From Paroceanicella profunda (lineage in GTDB: Bacteria; Pseudomonadota; Alphaproteobacteria; Rhodobacterales; Rhodobacteraceae): DNA of 64,000 nucleotides. The position numbers were made by a program, and so were the translations under genes. Of the stretch, positions 27,886 through 38,352 are shown in pieces. Within the stretch, counting starts at the first letter, position 1. Every line of letters begins with the position of its first letter. The notes beneath the pieces were generated by a model that saw only the letters and a program-made list of their open reading frames with translations, did not search any database and was not told the DNA's origin. The stretch is from contig NZ_CP040818.1 of assembly GCF_005887635.2 (NCBI RefSeq), forward strand, positions 2,324,501 through 2,388,500. Reading direction: 5' to 3'.

Positions 27886-27907
27886 GCGGCATCGTGACCG
27901 CGGGGGC

Positions 27908-28579
27908 TCAGCCCAGCTCGGCGCGCACGGCGGCGAAGACGGTTTCGAACATCTCCGTGGTCAGCCGGCCGGTGTTGGTGTTGTAGCGCGAGCAATGGTA
28001 GCTGTCGAAGAGCTTCAGCCCGCCGATCTCGTGGCGCGCCGCATGGGCGAAGGGATGGGCGGAGAGCTTCGCGCCCAGGGCACGCAGCGTGCTCTCGTGG
28101 CTGATGCGCCCGAGGCAGACGATCGCCTCCAGCCGGGGCAGGGCGGCGATGCGCGCGGAGAGATACTGCCGGCAGGTGTTGATCTCGGCGCCCACCGGCT
28201 TGTTCTGCGGCGGCACGCAGCGCACGGCGTTGGTGACCATGCAGTCGGAGAGCACCAGCCCGTCGTCGGGGCGGGCGTCGAACCGGCCGTTGGCCCAGCC
28301 GTAGCGCGTGAGGGTGGCGTAGAGCAGGTCGCCGGCATAATCGCCCGTGAAGGGCCGGCCGGTGCGGTTCGCCCCGGTCACCCCGGGGGCGAGCCCGATG
28401 ACGAGAAGCCGCGCCCCTTCATCGCCGAAGGAGCGCACGGCACCGTTGTACCAACCCGGCTCGCGCAGCGCGACCGCCTCGCGGTAGTCCACGAGGCGGG
28501 GGCAGAGGCGGCAACCGGGCTCGGCTTCGGCGGGGACGGGCGCGGCGGCCTCCCCGGCGGGAAGGCGCAGGCCTGGCAT
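27908..28579 (-). CDS. Uracil-DNA glycosylase, family 5 (UdgB-like)
   Basis: 223 residues. The iron-sulfur start CRLCPRL, motif GLAPGVTGANRTGRPFTGD and the C-terminal motif HCSRYNTNTGRLT match family-5 UDG. That group removes uracil and some other deaminated bases without a polar catalytic residue in motif A. It sits 4 nt downstream of the NYN-domain gene on the same strand, so they are probably co-transcribed. Confidence 0.88.
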   Translation of the reverse strand: MPGLRLPAGEAAAPVPAEAEPGCRLCPRLVDYREAVALREPGWYNGAVRSFGDEGARLLVIGLAPGVTGANRTGRPFTGDYAGDLLYATLTRYGWANGRFDARPDDGLVLSDCMVTNAVRCVPPQNKPVGAEINTCRQYLSARIAALPRLEAIVCLGRISHESTLRALGAKLSAHPFAHAARHEIGGLKLFDSYHCSRYNTNTGRLTTEMFETVFAAVRAELG

Positions 28580-28583
28580 GGCC

Positions 28584-29159
28584 TCAGTCCTCGCTGAGTT
28601 CGGCGTCTTCGCGGGGCTGGGCGGGCTGGGGGCGCGGCGGGCGGCCGATCACGTCCTTCAGCTCCTCGAGCTCGATGAAGTTGTCGGCCTGGCGGCGCAG
28701 CTCGTCGGCGATCATCGGCGGCGAGGAGCGGATGGTCGACACCACCGAGACCCGCACGCCGTGGCGCTGGATGCCGGCCACCAGCGGGCGGAAGTCGCCG
28801 TCGCCGGAGAACAGCACCATGTGCTCGATATGCGGGGCCATTTCCATCGCGTCCACGGCCAGTTCGATGTCCATGTTGCCCTTGACCTTGCGCCGGCCCA
28901 TGGAATCTGTGAACTCCTTGGCGGCCTTGGTCACCATGGAGAAGCCGTTGTAGTCCAGCCAGTCGACGAGGGGGCGAATGGGGGAGTATTCCTCGTTCTC
29001 GATCAGCGCGGTGTAGTAGAACGCGCGCACCAGCTTGCCCCGGCGCATGAACTCCGAGCGGAGGAGCTTGTAGTCGATGTCGAAGCCGAGGGCCTTCGCC
29101 GCCGCGTAGAGATTGGAGCCGTCTATGAACAACGCCAGGCGTTCATCGCGGTAAAACAT
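28584..29159 (-). CDS. NYN-domain (LabA/DUF88) protein
   Basis: 191 residues, PIN-like NYN fold. LALFIDGSNLYAAAKALG near the N-terminus, GNMDIELAVDAM and LFSGDGDFRPLV supply the acidic residues expected of an RNase-type active site. The last 25 residues are Pro/acidic. The start at 29159 follows TTTGGAGG; an ATG 15 nt upstream overlaps that ribosome site. It is followed by the UDG gene. A second, longer NYN protein lies at 56.0 kb. Confidence 0.88.
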   Translation of the reverse strand: MFYRDERLALFIDGSNLYAAAKALGFDIDYKLLRSEFMRRGKLVRAFYYTALIENEEYSPIRPLVDWLDYNGFSMVTKAAKEFTDSMGRRKVKGNMDIELAVDAMEMAPHIEHMVLFSGDGDFRPLVAGIQRHGVRVSVVSTIRSSPPMIADELRRQADNFIELEELKDVIGRPPRPQPAQPREDAELSED

Positions 29160-29284
29160 CTGGGGAACCTCCAAATAGATTTTGCCCGCAAGTTTCGTGG
29201 TGAGACCTCCACATCCGCCAGCGGCAACAGCGCGGTTTTAGGCATTTGGCCGGAAGAAGGAAAGGCGATTAGCAGGGGATGCGC

Positions 29285-29848
29285 ATGAATCTGATCATTG
29301 TTGCCGTAGGGTCAAACCTGCAATCCGGCCCCTTCGGGGCGACCGGCCCGCTCTGCGATGCCCTGTCGGGGATGCCCGGCGAATCGATCCGTCCGCGCTT
29401 GGTCTCGCCCTGGTTCCGCAGCCCGGCCTGGCCGCCGGGGATCGGCCCGGACTTCGTGAACGGGGCCCTGCTGGCGGACACGCCCCTGGGCGCGGAGGAG
29501 AGCCTTGCTGCACTGCATCGTATTGAAAACGCACTGGGTCGCGTGCGCGAGCGCCGCTGGGGGCCACGGCTGATCGACCTGGACCTGCTGGCCTGGAACG
29601 ACCTGGTGACCCCGGGGCGCGCCGAGGTGGAAGCCCTGATGGCGCTGGGGTTGGAGGCGGGAAACCGGCCCGCGCCGGAGCATCTCGTGCTGCCGCACCC
29701 GCGTCTGCACGAGCGCGGATTCGTGCTTGCGCCCCTGCTGAAGGTGGCGCCGGACTGGCGCCATCCGCTCACCGGACTGAGCGTGCGCGAGATGCACGCG
29801 CGCCTGCCCGCCGCCGCGCTGGAGGGGCTTGCGGAGCTTCCCGGCTGA
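29285..29848 (+). CDS. folK: 2-amino-4-hydroxy-6-hydroxymethyldihydropteridine diphosphokinase
   Basis: 187 residues. HPPK of the folate pathway: VAVGSNL start, RVRERRWGPRLIDLDLL signature and LPHPRLHERGFVLAPL. The ATG at 29285 has AGGGG six bases upstream; another ATG at 29279 would add two residues. It is divergent from the NYN gene and upstream of rpoZ, which has its own promoter. Confidence 0.94.
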   Translation: MNLIIVAVGSNLQSGPFGATGPLCDALSGMPGESIRPRLVSPWFRSPAWPPGIGPDFVNGALLADTPLGAEESLAALHRIENALGRVRERRWGPRLIDLDLLAWNDLVTPGRAEVEALMALGLEAGNRPAPEHLVLPHPRLHERGFVLAPLLKVAPDWRHPLTGLSVREMHARLPAAALEGLAELPG

Positions 29849-29860
29849 TTGATTCGCCTC

Positions 29861-29889
29861 TTGCCTTGCGGGCGGATCGGTCTTAGATA
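29861..29889 (+). promoter_or_regulatory. Sigma-70-type promoter of rpoZ-rsh
   Basis: TTGCCT (29861-29866), a 17-bp spacer and TAGATA (29884-29889) lie 42 bp before the rpoZ start, in an otherwise GC-rich context. Good match to the housekeeping consensus. Confidence 0.6.
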
Positions 29890-29930
29890 CATCCCCTTCG
29901 TAATTCCGGAACCTGATGGAGCATCAGCAC

Positions 29931-30284
29931 ATGGCCCGCGTGACAGTCGAAGATTGCGTCGACAAGATCCCGAACCGGTTCGAGCTCGTCATGCTCGCCG
30001 CGCACCGTGCTCGCGAGATCGCGACCGGCTCTCCGCTGACCCTCGATCGCGACAACGACAAGAACCCCGTCGTCGCGCTGCGCGAGATCGCCGACGAGAC
30101 CATTCTCGTCGATGACCTGCGCGAGGCGGCGATCGAGAGCCATCAGCGCCAGATCGAGGTCGACGAGCCCGAGGAGGACGAGATGGCCGCCCTCCTGCTC
30201 GCCGATTCCCCGGCGCCCAAGGAGGACGATCTCTCCGAGGAGAAACTCCTGCGTGCGCTCATGGAGGCGCAGGACCCGAAATGA
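29931..30284 (+). CDS. rpoZ: RNA polymerase omega subunit
   Basis: 117 residues. [20 protein letters not shown] is the classic omega start, followed by [13 protein letters not shown] and an acidic C-terminal tail. An upstream ATG would add MEHQH and is not conserved. The stop overlaps the rsh ATG (ATGA). Omega assembles RNA polymerase and forms part of a ppGpp site in some proteobacteria, which suits its coupling to rsh. Confidence 0.96.
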   Translation: MARVTVEDCVDKIPNRFELVMLAAHRAREIATGSPLTLDRDNDKNPVVALREIADETILVDDLREAAIESHQRQIEVDEPEEDEMAALLLADSPAPKEDDLSEEKLLRALMEAQDPK

Positions 30285-32503
30285 CGAAGCAGGGGGGCAG
30301 CCGGACGCTGGCCGCCCCCGACGAGCCCTTGGCAGGAGTGAAGGGTGTGGTTACCCGCCCCGACGAGCTGATCGACCTCGTCAAGGCCTACAATCCCAAC
30401 ACAGATGAGGCTTTGATCGAACGGGCCTGGGTCTACGGGGCCCGGGCGCACGCCGGGCAGTTCCGTGCCTCGGGCGAACCCTATTACAATCATCCCATCG
30501 AGGTGGCCAAGATGCTCACCTCGCTCCGGCTGGATGACAGCACCATCGTGACCGCGCTGCTGCATGACACGGTGGAGGACAACGCCGGCTGCACCACCGA
30601 GGAGGTGGCGGAGATCTTCGGCGAGGAGATCGCCCATCTCGTCGACGGGGTGACCAAGCTCACCAAGCTGCAGATCGGCTCTCGCGAGACCGAGCAGGCG
30701 GAGAATTTCCGCAAGCTTCTCATGGCGATGTCGCGCGATGTGCGCGTGCTGCTCGTGAAGCTCGCCGACCGCCTGCACAACATGCGCACCATCAAGCACC
30801 TCAAGCCCTACAAGCAGGAGAAGAAGGCCCGCGAGACCATGGACATCTATGCGCCTCTGGCCGGGCGCATGGGCATGCAGTGGATGCGCGAGGAGCTGGA
30901 GGACCTGAGCTTCCAGGTGCTGAACCCGGATGCGCGGAAATCCATCATCCACCGCTTCGCGACCCTGCGCAAGGAAAGCGGCGACCTGATCAGCCAGATC
31001 ACCGACGACATCAACAGCGCGCTGGCCAATTCCGGCGTGGAGGCCGAGGTCTACGGGCGCGAGAAGCGGCCCTATTCCATCTGGCGCAAGATGGAGGCCA
31101 AGGGCGAGGCCTTCCACCGCCTGTCGGACATTTACGGCTTCCGCATCATCACCCGCTCGGTGGACGATGCCTACCGCGCGCTGGGGGCGGTGCACCGGCG
31201 CTGGGTGGCGGTTCCCGGCCGGTTCAAGGACTATATCTCCCAGCCCAAGAGCAACGGCTACCGCTCGCTGCACACCACGGTTTCCGGGCGCAACGCCAAG
31301 CGCGTGGAGGTGCAGATCCGCACCCGCGAGATGCACGAGGTGGCCGAGGCCGGCGTGGCCGCGCACTGGGCCTACCGCGACGGCGTGCCCTCCGACAACC
31401 CTTTCGCGGTGGACCCGTTCCGCTGGGTGCGCCAGCTCGCCGAGGAGATCGAGACCACCGAGAACCCGGCCGAGCTGCTGGAGCACGTGAAGCTGGAGAT
31501 GTTCCAGGACCAGGTGTTCTGCTTCACGCCCAAGGGCGAGGTGGTGAAGCTGCCGCGCGGCGCCACGCCGATCGACTTCGCCTATGCCATCCACACCCGC
31601 ATCGGCCATTCCTGCGTGGGCTCGAAGGTCGACGGCCGGCGCGTGCCGCTGTGGACCAAGCTCAAGAACGGCCAGGCGGTGGAGATCATCCGCGCCGAGG
31701 GCCAGCGGCCGCAATCCTCCTGGGAGGAGATCGTGGTCACCGGCCGGGCGAAATCCGCCATCCGCCGGGCGCTGAAGAACGACCGCCGCGCCGCCGACAT
31801 CCGCATGGGCCGCGAGATCGCCCGCATCGCCTTCGAGCGCATCGGCAAGCAGGCGACCGACAAGGCGCTGGACACCGCCGCGCGCAGCCTGGCCATCGGG
31901 CGGGGGGACGACCTGCTCGCGAAGCTCGGCTCCGCCGAGATCACCGGGCATGAGGTGGTCGCCTCGCTCTACCCCGACATCGCCACGCCCACGGTGAGCG
32001 AGCCGCTGCGCGACAGTGTCGACGGCCCGATCTACATCGGCCTTGCCGCGGGGCAGGACGCGATTGCCGGCCCGTGCTGCAACCCGCTGCCGGGCGAGCG
32101 CATCATCGGCATCGCCGAGCGGGGCAGGGGCGTGGTGATCCATGCCATCGACTGCCCCTCCCTCGGCGCCTTCGAGGACCAGATGGAGCGCTGGATCGAC
32201 CTGCGCTGGAACCCCGATGCCGGCCGCGGCCCGTCGAACCATGCGCTGCTGGAAGTCGTTCTGGCCAATGACCCGGGCGCGCTGGGGCGGGTGTGCACGC
32301 TGATCGGTGAGCTGGGAGCCAACATTTCCGACATCGATTTCGCCGAGCGGAAAACCGATTTTTACCGTCTCCATGTTGATCTGGAGCTGCGGGATGTGAA
32401 ACACCTTCATCATATCATCCGTGCGCTTGAGGCCGAGTCGGTCATCACGCAGGTCACGCGGGTGCGCCAGAGTGCCGTAGGGGTGACGGACGGGGTCGAA
32501 TGA
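30281..32503 (+). CDS. rsh: Bifunctional (p)ppGpp synthetase/hydrolase (RSH)
   Basis: 740 residues. HD hydrolase domain with [12 protein letters not shown] and HDTVED (about 95). Synthetase domain with [17 protein letters not shown] and [22 protein letters not shown] domain about 395-455 ([19 protein letters not shown]) and C-terminal ACT domain about 665-740. Both catalytic halves look intact, so it is the single alphaproteobacterial stringent-response enzyme (also called spoT or relA). It is coupled to rpoZ. Confidence 0.95.
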   Translation: MTKQGGSRTLAAPDEPLAGVKGVVTRPDELIDLVKAYNPNTDEALIERAWVYGARAHAGQFRASGEPYYNHPIEVAKMLTSLRLDDSTIVTALLHDTVEDNAGCTTEEVAEIFGEEIAHLVDGVTKLTKLQIGSRETEQAENFRKLLMAMSRDVRVLLVKLADRLHNMRTIKHLKPYKQEKKARETMDIYAPLAGRMGMQWMREELEDLSFQVLNPDARKSIIHRFATLRKESGDLISQITDDINSALANSGVEAEVYGREKRPYSIWRKMEAKGEAFHRLSDIYGFRIITRSVDDAYRALGAVHRRWVAVPGRFKDYISQPKSNGYRSLHTTVSGRNAKRVEVQIRTREMHEVAEAGVAAHWAYRDGVPSDNPFAVDPFRWVRQLAEEIETTENPAELLEHVKLEMFQDQVFCFTPKGEVVKLPRGATPIDFAYAIHTRIGHSCVGSKVDGRRVPLWTKLKNGQAVEIIRAEGQRPQSSWEEIVVTGRAKSAIRRALKNDRRAADIRMGREIARIAFERIGKQATDKALDTAARSLAIGRGDDLLAKLGSAEITGHEVVASLYPDIATPTVSEPLRDSVDGPIYIGLAAGQDAIAGPCCNPLPGERIIGIAERGRGVVIHAIDCPSLGAFEDQMERWIDLRWNPDAGRGPSNHALLEVVLANDPGALGRVCTLIGELGANISDIDFAERKTDFYRLHVDLELRDVKHLHHIIRALEAESVITQVTRVRQSAVGVTDGVE

Positions 32504-32667
32504 CCGGGGCGCTGCCAGGGCGGGTCCCGTCCTGGCGACTTGGGGAGGCGGAGCGAGCTTAGGTGGGCTGCAATGCTTGACGGTGGAGTGGAGCTTCTGG
32601 AACAGGCGACGTGCGCAGGCCGCGCGCCGGCAACGCGTAGCGCCCTGCGCGCGCCGCGGGGGCGCTG

Positions 32668-33354
32668 ATGGTCTTCAAGCGGCGCGACAGGCTGCCACTG
32701 GCGGACCGGGCCCGGGAGTTCTTCTATCCCCGCAAGGGGTGGCGCCGGGGCATCGAGTACCTGGGCCACCGGGTGAAGCGCCTGCCGGACAGCCCGCACC
32801 GCATCGCCATGGGGTTCGCCTCCGGGGCTTTCGTGTCCTTCAGCCCGCTGTTCGGCCTGCATTTTCTCTATGCCGCCGCGGTGGCCTGGGTGGTGCGCGG
32901 CAACATCATCGCCTCGCTGATCGGCACTGCGGTGGGCAACCCGCTCACCTTCCCCTTCATCGCCATCACCTCGCTCGGCATCGGCCGCTGGCTGCTCGGC
33001 CGCGGCGACGAGGGCTCCACCTTCAACCAGGTGACCCACGCCTTCGGCGAGGCCTTCGGCGGCATCTGGGAAACCTTCCAGAGCTGGCTGGGCCACGGCC
33101 CCAGCGCGCTGGACCGGCTGTTCCTGTTCTTCCACGATGTCTTCCTGCCGTATTTCCTCGGCGGCACCCTCGCCGGGCTCGGCTGTGGCGCGGTGGTCTA
33201 CGTGATCTGCCGGGTGCTGGTCGGGGCCTATCAGCGCCGCCGGCGCGGCCAGATGCTGGCGCGGGTGAAGCTGAAGATGGAGGCTGCGGCGCGCAAGCGG
33301 GCCGAGGCGCAGGGGAAATGCGGGCTCACGCCCCAGATCGACCCTGCGGAGTGA
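32668..33354 (+). CDS. DUF2062 membrane protein
   Basis: 228 residues. A basic N-terminus (about 1-45) is followed by hydrophobic segments near 45-75, 80-110 and 165-195 and a Lys/Arg-rich C-terminal tail. SPHRIAMGFASGAFVSFSP and GNPLTFPFI are typical of DUF2062. The function is unknown. It usually lies between rsh and pdxJ in Rhodobacterales, as here. Confidence 0.87.
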   Translation: MVFKRRDRLPLADRAREFFYPRKGWRRGIEYLGHRVKRLPDSPHRIAMGFASGAFVSFSPLFGLHFLYAAAVAWVVRGNIIASLIGTAVGNPLTFPFIAITSLGIGRWLLGRGDEGSTFNQVTHAFGEAFGGIWETFQSWLGHGPSALDRLFLFFHDVFLPYFLGGTLAGLGCGAVVYVICRVLVGAYQRRRRGQMLARVKLKMEAAARKRAEAQGKCGLTPQIDPAE

Positions 33355-33550
33355 CCGCGCGGTTCGGGAGGCGGGCCAGCCCTTCCGGCGGACGCGGCGG
33401 CGCCGGTGCCCGGTGTCGGCCGGGAAGACGAGACGGCCGCCGGAGCGGCGCCGCGAACTGACGATGCCGCGCGGATCCGCCCCGTGCTGCAGGATGACAC
33501 TGCGCCGTCCGGGCTCCCCGGCGGCGCGAAGACCATAGGACCGGACCGAG

Positions 33551-34348
33551 ATGCCTGACGCCACCGCCCCCCTGAAGCCCCTCGGCCGGCTGCGCCTCGG
33601 GGTGAACATCGACCACGTCGCCACCGTGCGCAACGCCCGTGGCGGCGAAACGCCGGACCCGGTGCGCGCCGCGCGCCTGGCCGAGGCCGCCGGGGCGGAC
33701 GGCATCACCGCCCACCTGCGCGAGGACCGGCGCCACATCGGCGATGCCGACATCGAGCGGCTGGTCGCGGCCCTCACCGTGCCGCTGAACTTCGAGATGG
33801 CCGCCACGCCGGAGATGCAGGCCATCGCCCTGCGCCACCGCCCGCACGCGGTGTGCCTTGTGCCCGAGCGGCGCGAGGAGCGCACCACGGAGGGCGGGCT
33901 GGAGGTGGCGCGGGAGGAGAACCGGCTGGCGCATTTCATCGCCCCGCTGCGCGAGGCGGGCTGCCGGGTGAGCATCTTCATCGCCGCCGACCAGCGCCAG
34001 ATCGAGGCTGCCGCGCGCATCGGCGCCCCGGTGATCGAGCTGCACACCGGCGCCTATTGCGACGCGCATAACGAGGGCCGCCTCGAGGCCCGCGATGCCG
34101 AGCTCGCCCGCCTGCGCGACATGGCCGCCTTCGCCCATTCCATCGGGCTGGAGGTGCATGCCGGCCACGGCATCACCTACGAGACGGTGAAGCCCGTTGC
34201 CGCCTTCCCGGAGGTGATGGAGCTCAACATCGGCCATTACCTCATTGGCGAGGCGATCTTTTCCGGGCTCGACAGCGCCATCCGCCGCATGCGCGCGCTG
34301 ATGGACGAGGCCCGGCGCGAGGCATTCGGCGACGCGGGCGCCGCATGA
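33551..34348 (+). CDS. pdxJ: Pyridoxine 5'-phosphate synthase
   Basis: 265 residues, TIM barrel. [48 protein letters not shown] and [14 protein letters not shown] are diagnostic. It condenses 3-amino-2-oxopropyl phosphate with deoxyxylulose 5-phosphate to make the B6 ring. The stop overlaps the acpS ATG by 4 nt. Confidence 0.97.
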   Translation: MPDATAPLKPLGRLRLGVNIDHVATVRNARGGETPDPVRAARLAEAAGADGITAHLREDRRHIGDADIERLVAALTVPLNFEMAATPEMQAIALRHRPHAVCLVPERREERTTEGGLEVAREENRLAHFIAPLREAGCRVSIFIAADQRQIEAAARIGAPVIELHTGAYCDAHNEGRLEARDAELARLRDMAAFAHSIGLEVHAGHGITYETVKPVAAFPEVMELNIGHYLIGEAIFSGLDSAIRRMRALMDEARREAFGDAGAA

Positions 34349-34749
34349 TCCTCGGGGTCGGGACCGACCTTGCCAACATCGAGCGCATCGGGGGCACGCT
34401 GGAGCGGTTCGGCCCCCGGTTCGTCAACCGTGTCTTCACCGAGATCGAGCAGAGGCGGTCCGAGCGCCGCAAGGAACGGGTCGCCTCCTATGCCAAGCGC
34501 TGGGCGGCCAAGGAGGCCTGTTCCAAGGCGCTGGGCACCGGGCTGCGCATGGGCATCGCCTGGATCGAGATGGAGGTGGTGAACCTGCCCACCGGCCAGC
34601 CGACCATGCGGCTGTCGGGGGGGGCGGCGGAGCGGCTGTCGCGCATGCTGCCGGAGGGGCATGTGCCGCACATCCACGTGTCGCTCACCGACGATCACCC
34701 CTGGGCGCAGGCCTTCGTGGTGATCGAAGCCTCGCCGGTGGACCGGTGA
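34345..34749 (+). CDS. acpS: Holo-[acyl-carrier-protein] synthase
   Basis: 134 residues. [14 protein letters not shown] and [15 protein letters not shown] carry the metal and CoA-binding residues, and [15 protein letters not shown] ends the fold. It transfers phosphopantetheine to ACP. It is coupled to pdxJ. An 18-bp tandem array starts at its stop codon; in relatives lepB follows directly. Confidence 0.96.
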   Translation: MILGVGTDLANIERIGGTLERFGPRFVNRVFTEIEQRRSERRKERVASYAKRWAAKEACSKALGTGLRMGIAWIEMEVVNLPTGQPTMRLSGGAAERLSRMLPEGHVPHIHVSLTDDHPWAQAFVVIEASPVDR

Positions 34750-34925
34750 GCCGCGCCGTGGCACCGGGCCGCGCCGTGACGCCGGACCGCGCCGTGACGC
34801 CGGGCCGCGCCGTGACGCCGGACCGTGCCGTGACGCCGGGCCGCGCCGTGGCACCGGGCTGCGCCGTGGCACCGGGCCGTGCCGTGACGCCGGACCACGG
34901 CGTGACGCTGGGCCGCAGCGGACCG
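34750..34925. repeat. 18-bp tandem array directly after acpS (about 10 units)
   Basis: GCGCCGTGACGCCGGGCC and single-base variants repeat at 18-bp intervals from the acpS stop. Because 18 is a multiple of 3 the array is open in several frames (RAVTPG-type hexapeptides), but nothing suggests translation. It begins the 771-bp acpS-lepB gap; 34926-35380 holds no other clear structure. Confidence 0.85.
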
Positions 34926-35379
34926 GGGCGGCCGGAGGCCCGCCACCCGGTGGCGGCGGTGCCGTGGGCGGGCCCGGCTCCGCGCGTGGGCGCGCGGCCC
35001 CCGGGTATCGCGTCCGTGAGCACCGCCCGGCCTTGCTTGACAGCGCCCGTCCGAGGCGCGACAACCCGCGCGGCTGTGCAGCGCGGCCGCGCCTGACGCA
35101 GGGGCTGCGTCGGGGGCGCCTGTCGGGCGCCGCCGTGTCCTGCCTGCCGTGTTCTGCGGCAGGGTCCGGGCCCCGCCGCCGCAGGCGGCGGACGCCGGGC
35201 ACCCCCCTGTGCCGCAATTCGCGGCCGGCACCGGAAGACCAGCCGTCCCGCGGCCGGCGGGGCGCGCAGACGGCCTCGCGCCCCCGGCGGCGGGGCCTGC
35301 CCGGCGCGGTTCGCGGCGGGGAGAGACGGCCCGCTTGTCGCGCGTGTCGCGGCGGTGGATGACGGACCTGCCCGGCGGC

Positions 35380-35520
35380 CTGCCGCGGCGGGCTGCGATG
35401 GACCCGCCCGGCAGCATGTCGCGGCCGGACCCGATGGACCCGCCCTGTCGCATCCTGCGGCGGGCACCGATGGACCCGCCCGGCCGCGCTCTGTGGCGGG
35501 CACCGATGGAACGGAACGAG
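35380..35520. repeat. Degenerate ATGGACCCGCCCGG array running into the lepB start
   Basis: CGATGGACCCGCCCGGC or close variants recur near 35397, 35432, 35468 and, decayed, 35505 (ATGGAACGGAACGAG), about 36 bp apart. The last decayed unit provides the purine-rich stretch immediately before the lepB ATG. The array is open in the lepB frame. Confidence 0.7.
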
Positions 35521-36318
35521 ATGAGCACCAAGTCGAAGAGCGGAAGCAGCAGCATCAGCGAACTGGTCAAGACCGTGGTCTATGCCCTTCTGATCGCCGC
35601 GGTGTTCCGGACCCTGCTGTTCCAGCCGTTCTGGATCCCCTCGGGGTCGATGAAGCCGACGCTGCTCATCGGCGATTTCCTGTTCGTGAACAAGTTCGCC
35701 TACGGGTATTCGCGCAATTCCTGCCCGTTCTCGGCCTGCCCGTTCTCGGGGCGCATCTGGGCCAGCCAGCCGGAGCGCGGCGACGTGATCGTGTTCCGCC
35801 ACCCCCGCACCGGCGAGGATTACGTGAAGCGGCTGATCGGCCTGCCGGGCGACCGGGTGCAGGTGAAGGACTCGCTGCTCTACATCAACGGCACGCCCGT
35901 GGACGTGAAGGTGGCGCCGGACTTCGTCGAGCCCTACGTGGCCCAGGGGCTGCAGACCCACCCCGGCTCACGCCCGAACTGCATCAACGTGCCGGCCGCC
36001 CAGGGCGGCGACTGCATCAAGCGGCGCGAGATCGAGACCCTGCCCGGCGGCGTCTCGCATGAAATCCTTGATGTCGGCGAAACCCGGGCAGACAATACCG
36101 TGGAGTTCAGCGTGCCGCCGGGGGAATACTTCTTCATGGGTGACAACCGCGACAATTCCATCGACAGCCGGTTCTCGCAATCCGACAACGGCGTGGGCTT
36201 CGTGCCGTTCGAGAACCTGATCGGCCGTGCGGACCGGATCATCTTCTCCTCCGCCGGCAACAGCCTGCTGGCCTTCTGGGACTGGCGCGCCGACCGTTTC
36301 TTCAAGGCCATTCGATGA
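35521..36318 (+). CDS. lepB: Signal peptidase I
   Basis: 265 residues. An N-terminal transmembrane helix (about 15-35) is followed by [10 protein letters not shown] with nucleophile S43 and by [12 protein letters not shown] with general-base K103. [14 protein letters not shown] completes the family boxes. It cleaves Sec/Tat signal peptides in the periplasm. I chose ATG 35521 (MSTKSKSG); the frame is open far upstream, but that part is repeat DNA. It is the first gene of lepB-rnc-era. Confidence 0.95.
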   Translation: MSTKSKSGSSSISELVKTVVYALLIAAVFRTLLFQPFWIPSGSMKPTLLIGDFLFVNKFAYGYSRNSCPFSACPFSGRIWASQPERGDVIVFRHPRTGEDYVKRLIGLPGDRVQVKDSLLYINGTPVDVKVAPDFVEPYVAQGLQTHPGSRPNCINVPAAQGGDCIKRREIETLPGGVSHEILDVGETRADNTVEFSVPPGEYFFMGDNRDNSIDSRFSQSDNGVGFVPFENLIGRADRIIFSSAGNSLLAFWDWRADRFFKAIR

Positions 36319-36565
36319 CCCGCGCCGCGGCAGTACCCGGGGCCGGCGGCGCCGCGCGCACCGGTGTGCGGGCGCGCGGCCGGCGCCCCGGCCTGCCGCA
36401 GCGGGCCGGCGCCGGGGCCTTGCCGCGAAGCGGGGCGGCGGGGCAGGCGATTTCCGGGGAAGGTCCGGCGCCCGCCGGGACTTCGGCGCTGCATCTGTCC
36501 TTCCGGGGCGCAGCCCTTCGGGGCCACGCTTTCGCGGGGGGCGGTCCTCGGGCCGGCCTGGTCTG

Positions 36566-37258
36566 ATGGCCGCGCGCAGCGAGGTGCTGGCCCGCGTCGA
36601 GGCGCGGATCGGGCATGTGTTCTCCCGCTCCGACCTGCTCGACGAGGCGCTCACCCATGCCTCCTTCTCCACCAACGTGCGGCCGGACAACCAGCGGCTG
36701 GAGTTCCTGGGAGACCGGGTGCTCGGGCTGGTGATCGCCGAGGCGTTGCTGGTGCAGGACCCGGGCGCGGCCGAGGGCGTTCTGGCACCGCGCCTCAACG
36801 CGCTGGTGCGCAAGGAGACCTGCGCGGAGGTTGCGGTGGACCTCGATCTCGGCGCCGCCATCGTGATGGGCCGCTCGGAGATGCTCTCGGGCGGGCGGCG
36901 CAAGCAGGCCATCCTGGGCGACGCCATGGAATCGGTGATCGCGGCAGTGTATCTTGACGCCGGGCTCGACGTGGCGCGCGCCTTCATCCTGCGGGCCTGG
37001 GCCGGCCGGGTGGAGACCGCGGAGGCGCGGGCCGCGGATGCGAAGAGCGCCTTGCAGGAATGGGCACAGGGCCGCGGCCAGGAGCCGCCGGATTATCGCG
37101 AAATCGCGCGCAGCGGGCCGCCGCACGCGCCGATCTTCACCATCGAGGTGCGGCTGGCCAGCGGTGAGAGCGCCGTTGCCCAGGCCCGATCGAAACGTGC
37201 GGCACAGCAATCGGCGGCGGCACAGCTGCTCAAGTCACTGGAGACCGGAGATGAGTGA
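36566..37258 (+). CDS. rnc: Ribonuclease III
   Basis: 230 residues. The RNase III signature [14 protein letters not shown] (about 45-58) and the second acidic cluster [14 protein letters not shown] are present, with a C-terminal dsRNA-binding domain (about 155-225). It processes rRNA and cleaves dsRNA. The start at 36566 lacks a clear Shine-Dalgarno. The 247-bp spacer after lepB is GC-rich with no gene. The stop overlaps the era start. Confidence 0.95.
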   Translation: MAARSEVLARVEARIGHVFSRSDLLDEALTHASFSTNVRPDNQRLEFLGDRVLGLVIAEALLVQDPGAAEGVLAPRLNALVRKETCAEVAVDLDLGAAIVMGRSEMLSGGRRKQAILGDAMESVIAAVYLDAGLDVARAFILRAWAGRVETAEARAADAKSALQEWAQGRGQEPPDYREIARSGPPHAPIFTIEVRLASGESAVAQARSKRAAQQSAAAQLLKSLETGDE

Positions 37259-38162
37259 AACGACCCGTTGCGGGTTCGTCGCCCTGATCGGCGAGCCGAA
37301 TGCCGGCAAGTCGACCCTGCTGAACCGCATGGTGGGGGCGAAGGTCTCCATCGTCACGCACAAGGTGCAGACGACGCGGACACGCATCCGCGGCGTGGCG
37401 CTGGAGGGCGATGCGCAGGTGGTGTTCGTGGACACGCCGGGCCTGTTCCGCCCGCGCCGGCGGCTGGACCGCGCCATGGTGGCCGCGGCCTGGTCCGGCG
37501 CGTCGGACGCCGATGCCATCGTGCTGCTGGTCGAGGCGCATCGCGGCATCACGCCGGGGGTGGAGGCGATCCTCGCGACCCTGGCCGAGCAGGCCGGCGA
37601 ACGCCCCGTCGTGCTGGCGATCAACAAGATCGACCGGGTGAAGGCCGAGACGCTGCTGGCACTCTCCGAGACGCTGAACGCGAAGCGCGACTTCGCCGCG
37701 ACCTTCATGATCTCGGCGGAGCGGGGCCACGGCGTGCCGCATCTGCGCGAATGGCTGGCGGAGCGGATGCCGGAGGGCCCCTGGCTCTACCCGGAGGACC
37801 AGATCGCCGACCTGCCGCTGCGGATGATCGCCTCGGAGACCACGCGCGAGAAGCTGACCCTGCGCCTGCACGAGGAACTGCCCTACCAGCTCACCGTGGA
37901 GACCGAGACCTGGACGGAGCGCGAGGACGGCTCGGTGCGCATCGACCAGGTGGTCTACGTGATGCGCGACGGCCACAAGGGCATCGTGCTCGGCTCGAAG
38001 GGCGAGACGATCAAGGCCGTCGGCTCCGCCGCGCGCACCGACCTGCGCGAGTTCCTGGGCCGCGACGTGCACCTGTTCCTGCAGGTGAAGGTACGGCCGA
38101 ACTGGCTGGAGGAGCCGGAGCGCTACTCCGAGATGGGGCTGGACTTCAAGGACGGCGCATGA
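37251..38162 (+). CDS. era: GTPase Era
   Basis: 303 residues. G1 [10 protein letters not shown]3 DTPG and G4 NKID are followed by a C-terminal KH domain with the [15 protein letters not shown] loop. Era binds the 3' end of 16S rRNA and helps 30S maturation. It overlaps the end of rnc by 8 nt. Confidence 0.96.
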   Translation: MSETTRCGFVALIGEPNAGKSTLLNRMVGAKVSIVTHKVQTTRTRIRGVALEGDAQVVFVDTPGLFRPRRRLDRAMVAAAWSGASDADAIVLLVEAHRGITPGVEAILATLAEQAGERPVVLAINKIDRVKAETLLALSETLNAKRDFAATFMISAERGHGVPHLREWLAERMPEGPWLYPEDQIADLPLRMIASETTREKLTLRLHEELPYQLTVETETWTEREDGSVRIDQVVYVMRDGHKGIVLGSKGETIKAVGSAARTDLREFLGRDVHLFLQVKVRPNWLEEPERYSEMGLDFKDGA

Positions 38163-38275
38163 GCCGGGGAGCGCGCGCCTCGGGGAGGGGGCAGGCCCCC
38201 TCCGCCTCGGCACGCGCGTCGGGCCCTTTCGGGCCCTCCGGTCCGGGCGCAACCGGCCGCGCCCTGCGGCCGGCG

Positions 38276-38303
38276 CCGAGCGGGGGCTCGATGCCCCCCG
38301 AGG
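38276..38303. repeat. Dispersed imperfect palindrome, copy C (core only)
   Basis: Shares with copies A (4774) and B (8191) the 28-bp core beginning CCGAGCGGGGGCTCG and ending CCCCCCGAGG. The outer TTTCCC/GGGGAA arms are missing. It lies between era and the DUF1491 gene, which are on the same strand. Confidence 0.7.
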
Positions 38304-38352
38304 CGCTCCTCCCCGAAGCACGCAGCGCCGCCATCCCGGGGGAGCCGGGCTG

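Noticed and set aside
26582..27892. A longer IspH start upstream at 27892
   Set aside because: The extra 120 residues come from the tandem array and are low-complexity. The ATG at 27532 has a good ribosome site and the family N-terminus.
30143..32413. A 756-codon minus-strand frame opposite rsh
   Set aside because: It is antisense to the intact RSH domains, with His/Leu/Ala-rich shadow composition.
34750..35096. A repeat protein (RAVTPG hexapeptides) encoded after acpS
   Set aside because: The frame is open only because the unit is 18 bp. It has no ribosome site or homology, and similar arrays elsewhere are not multiples of three.
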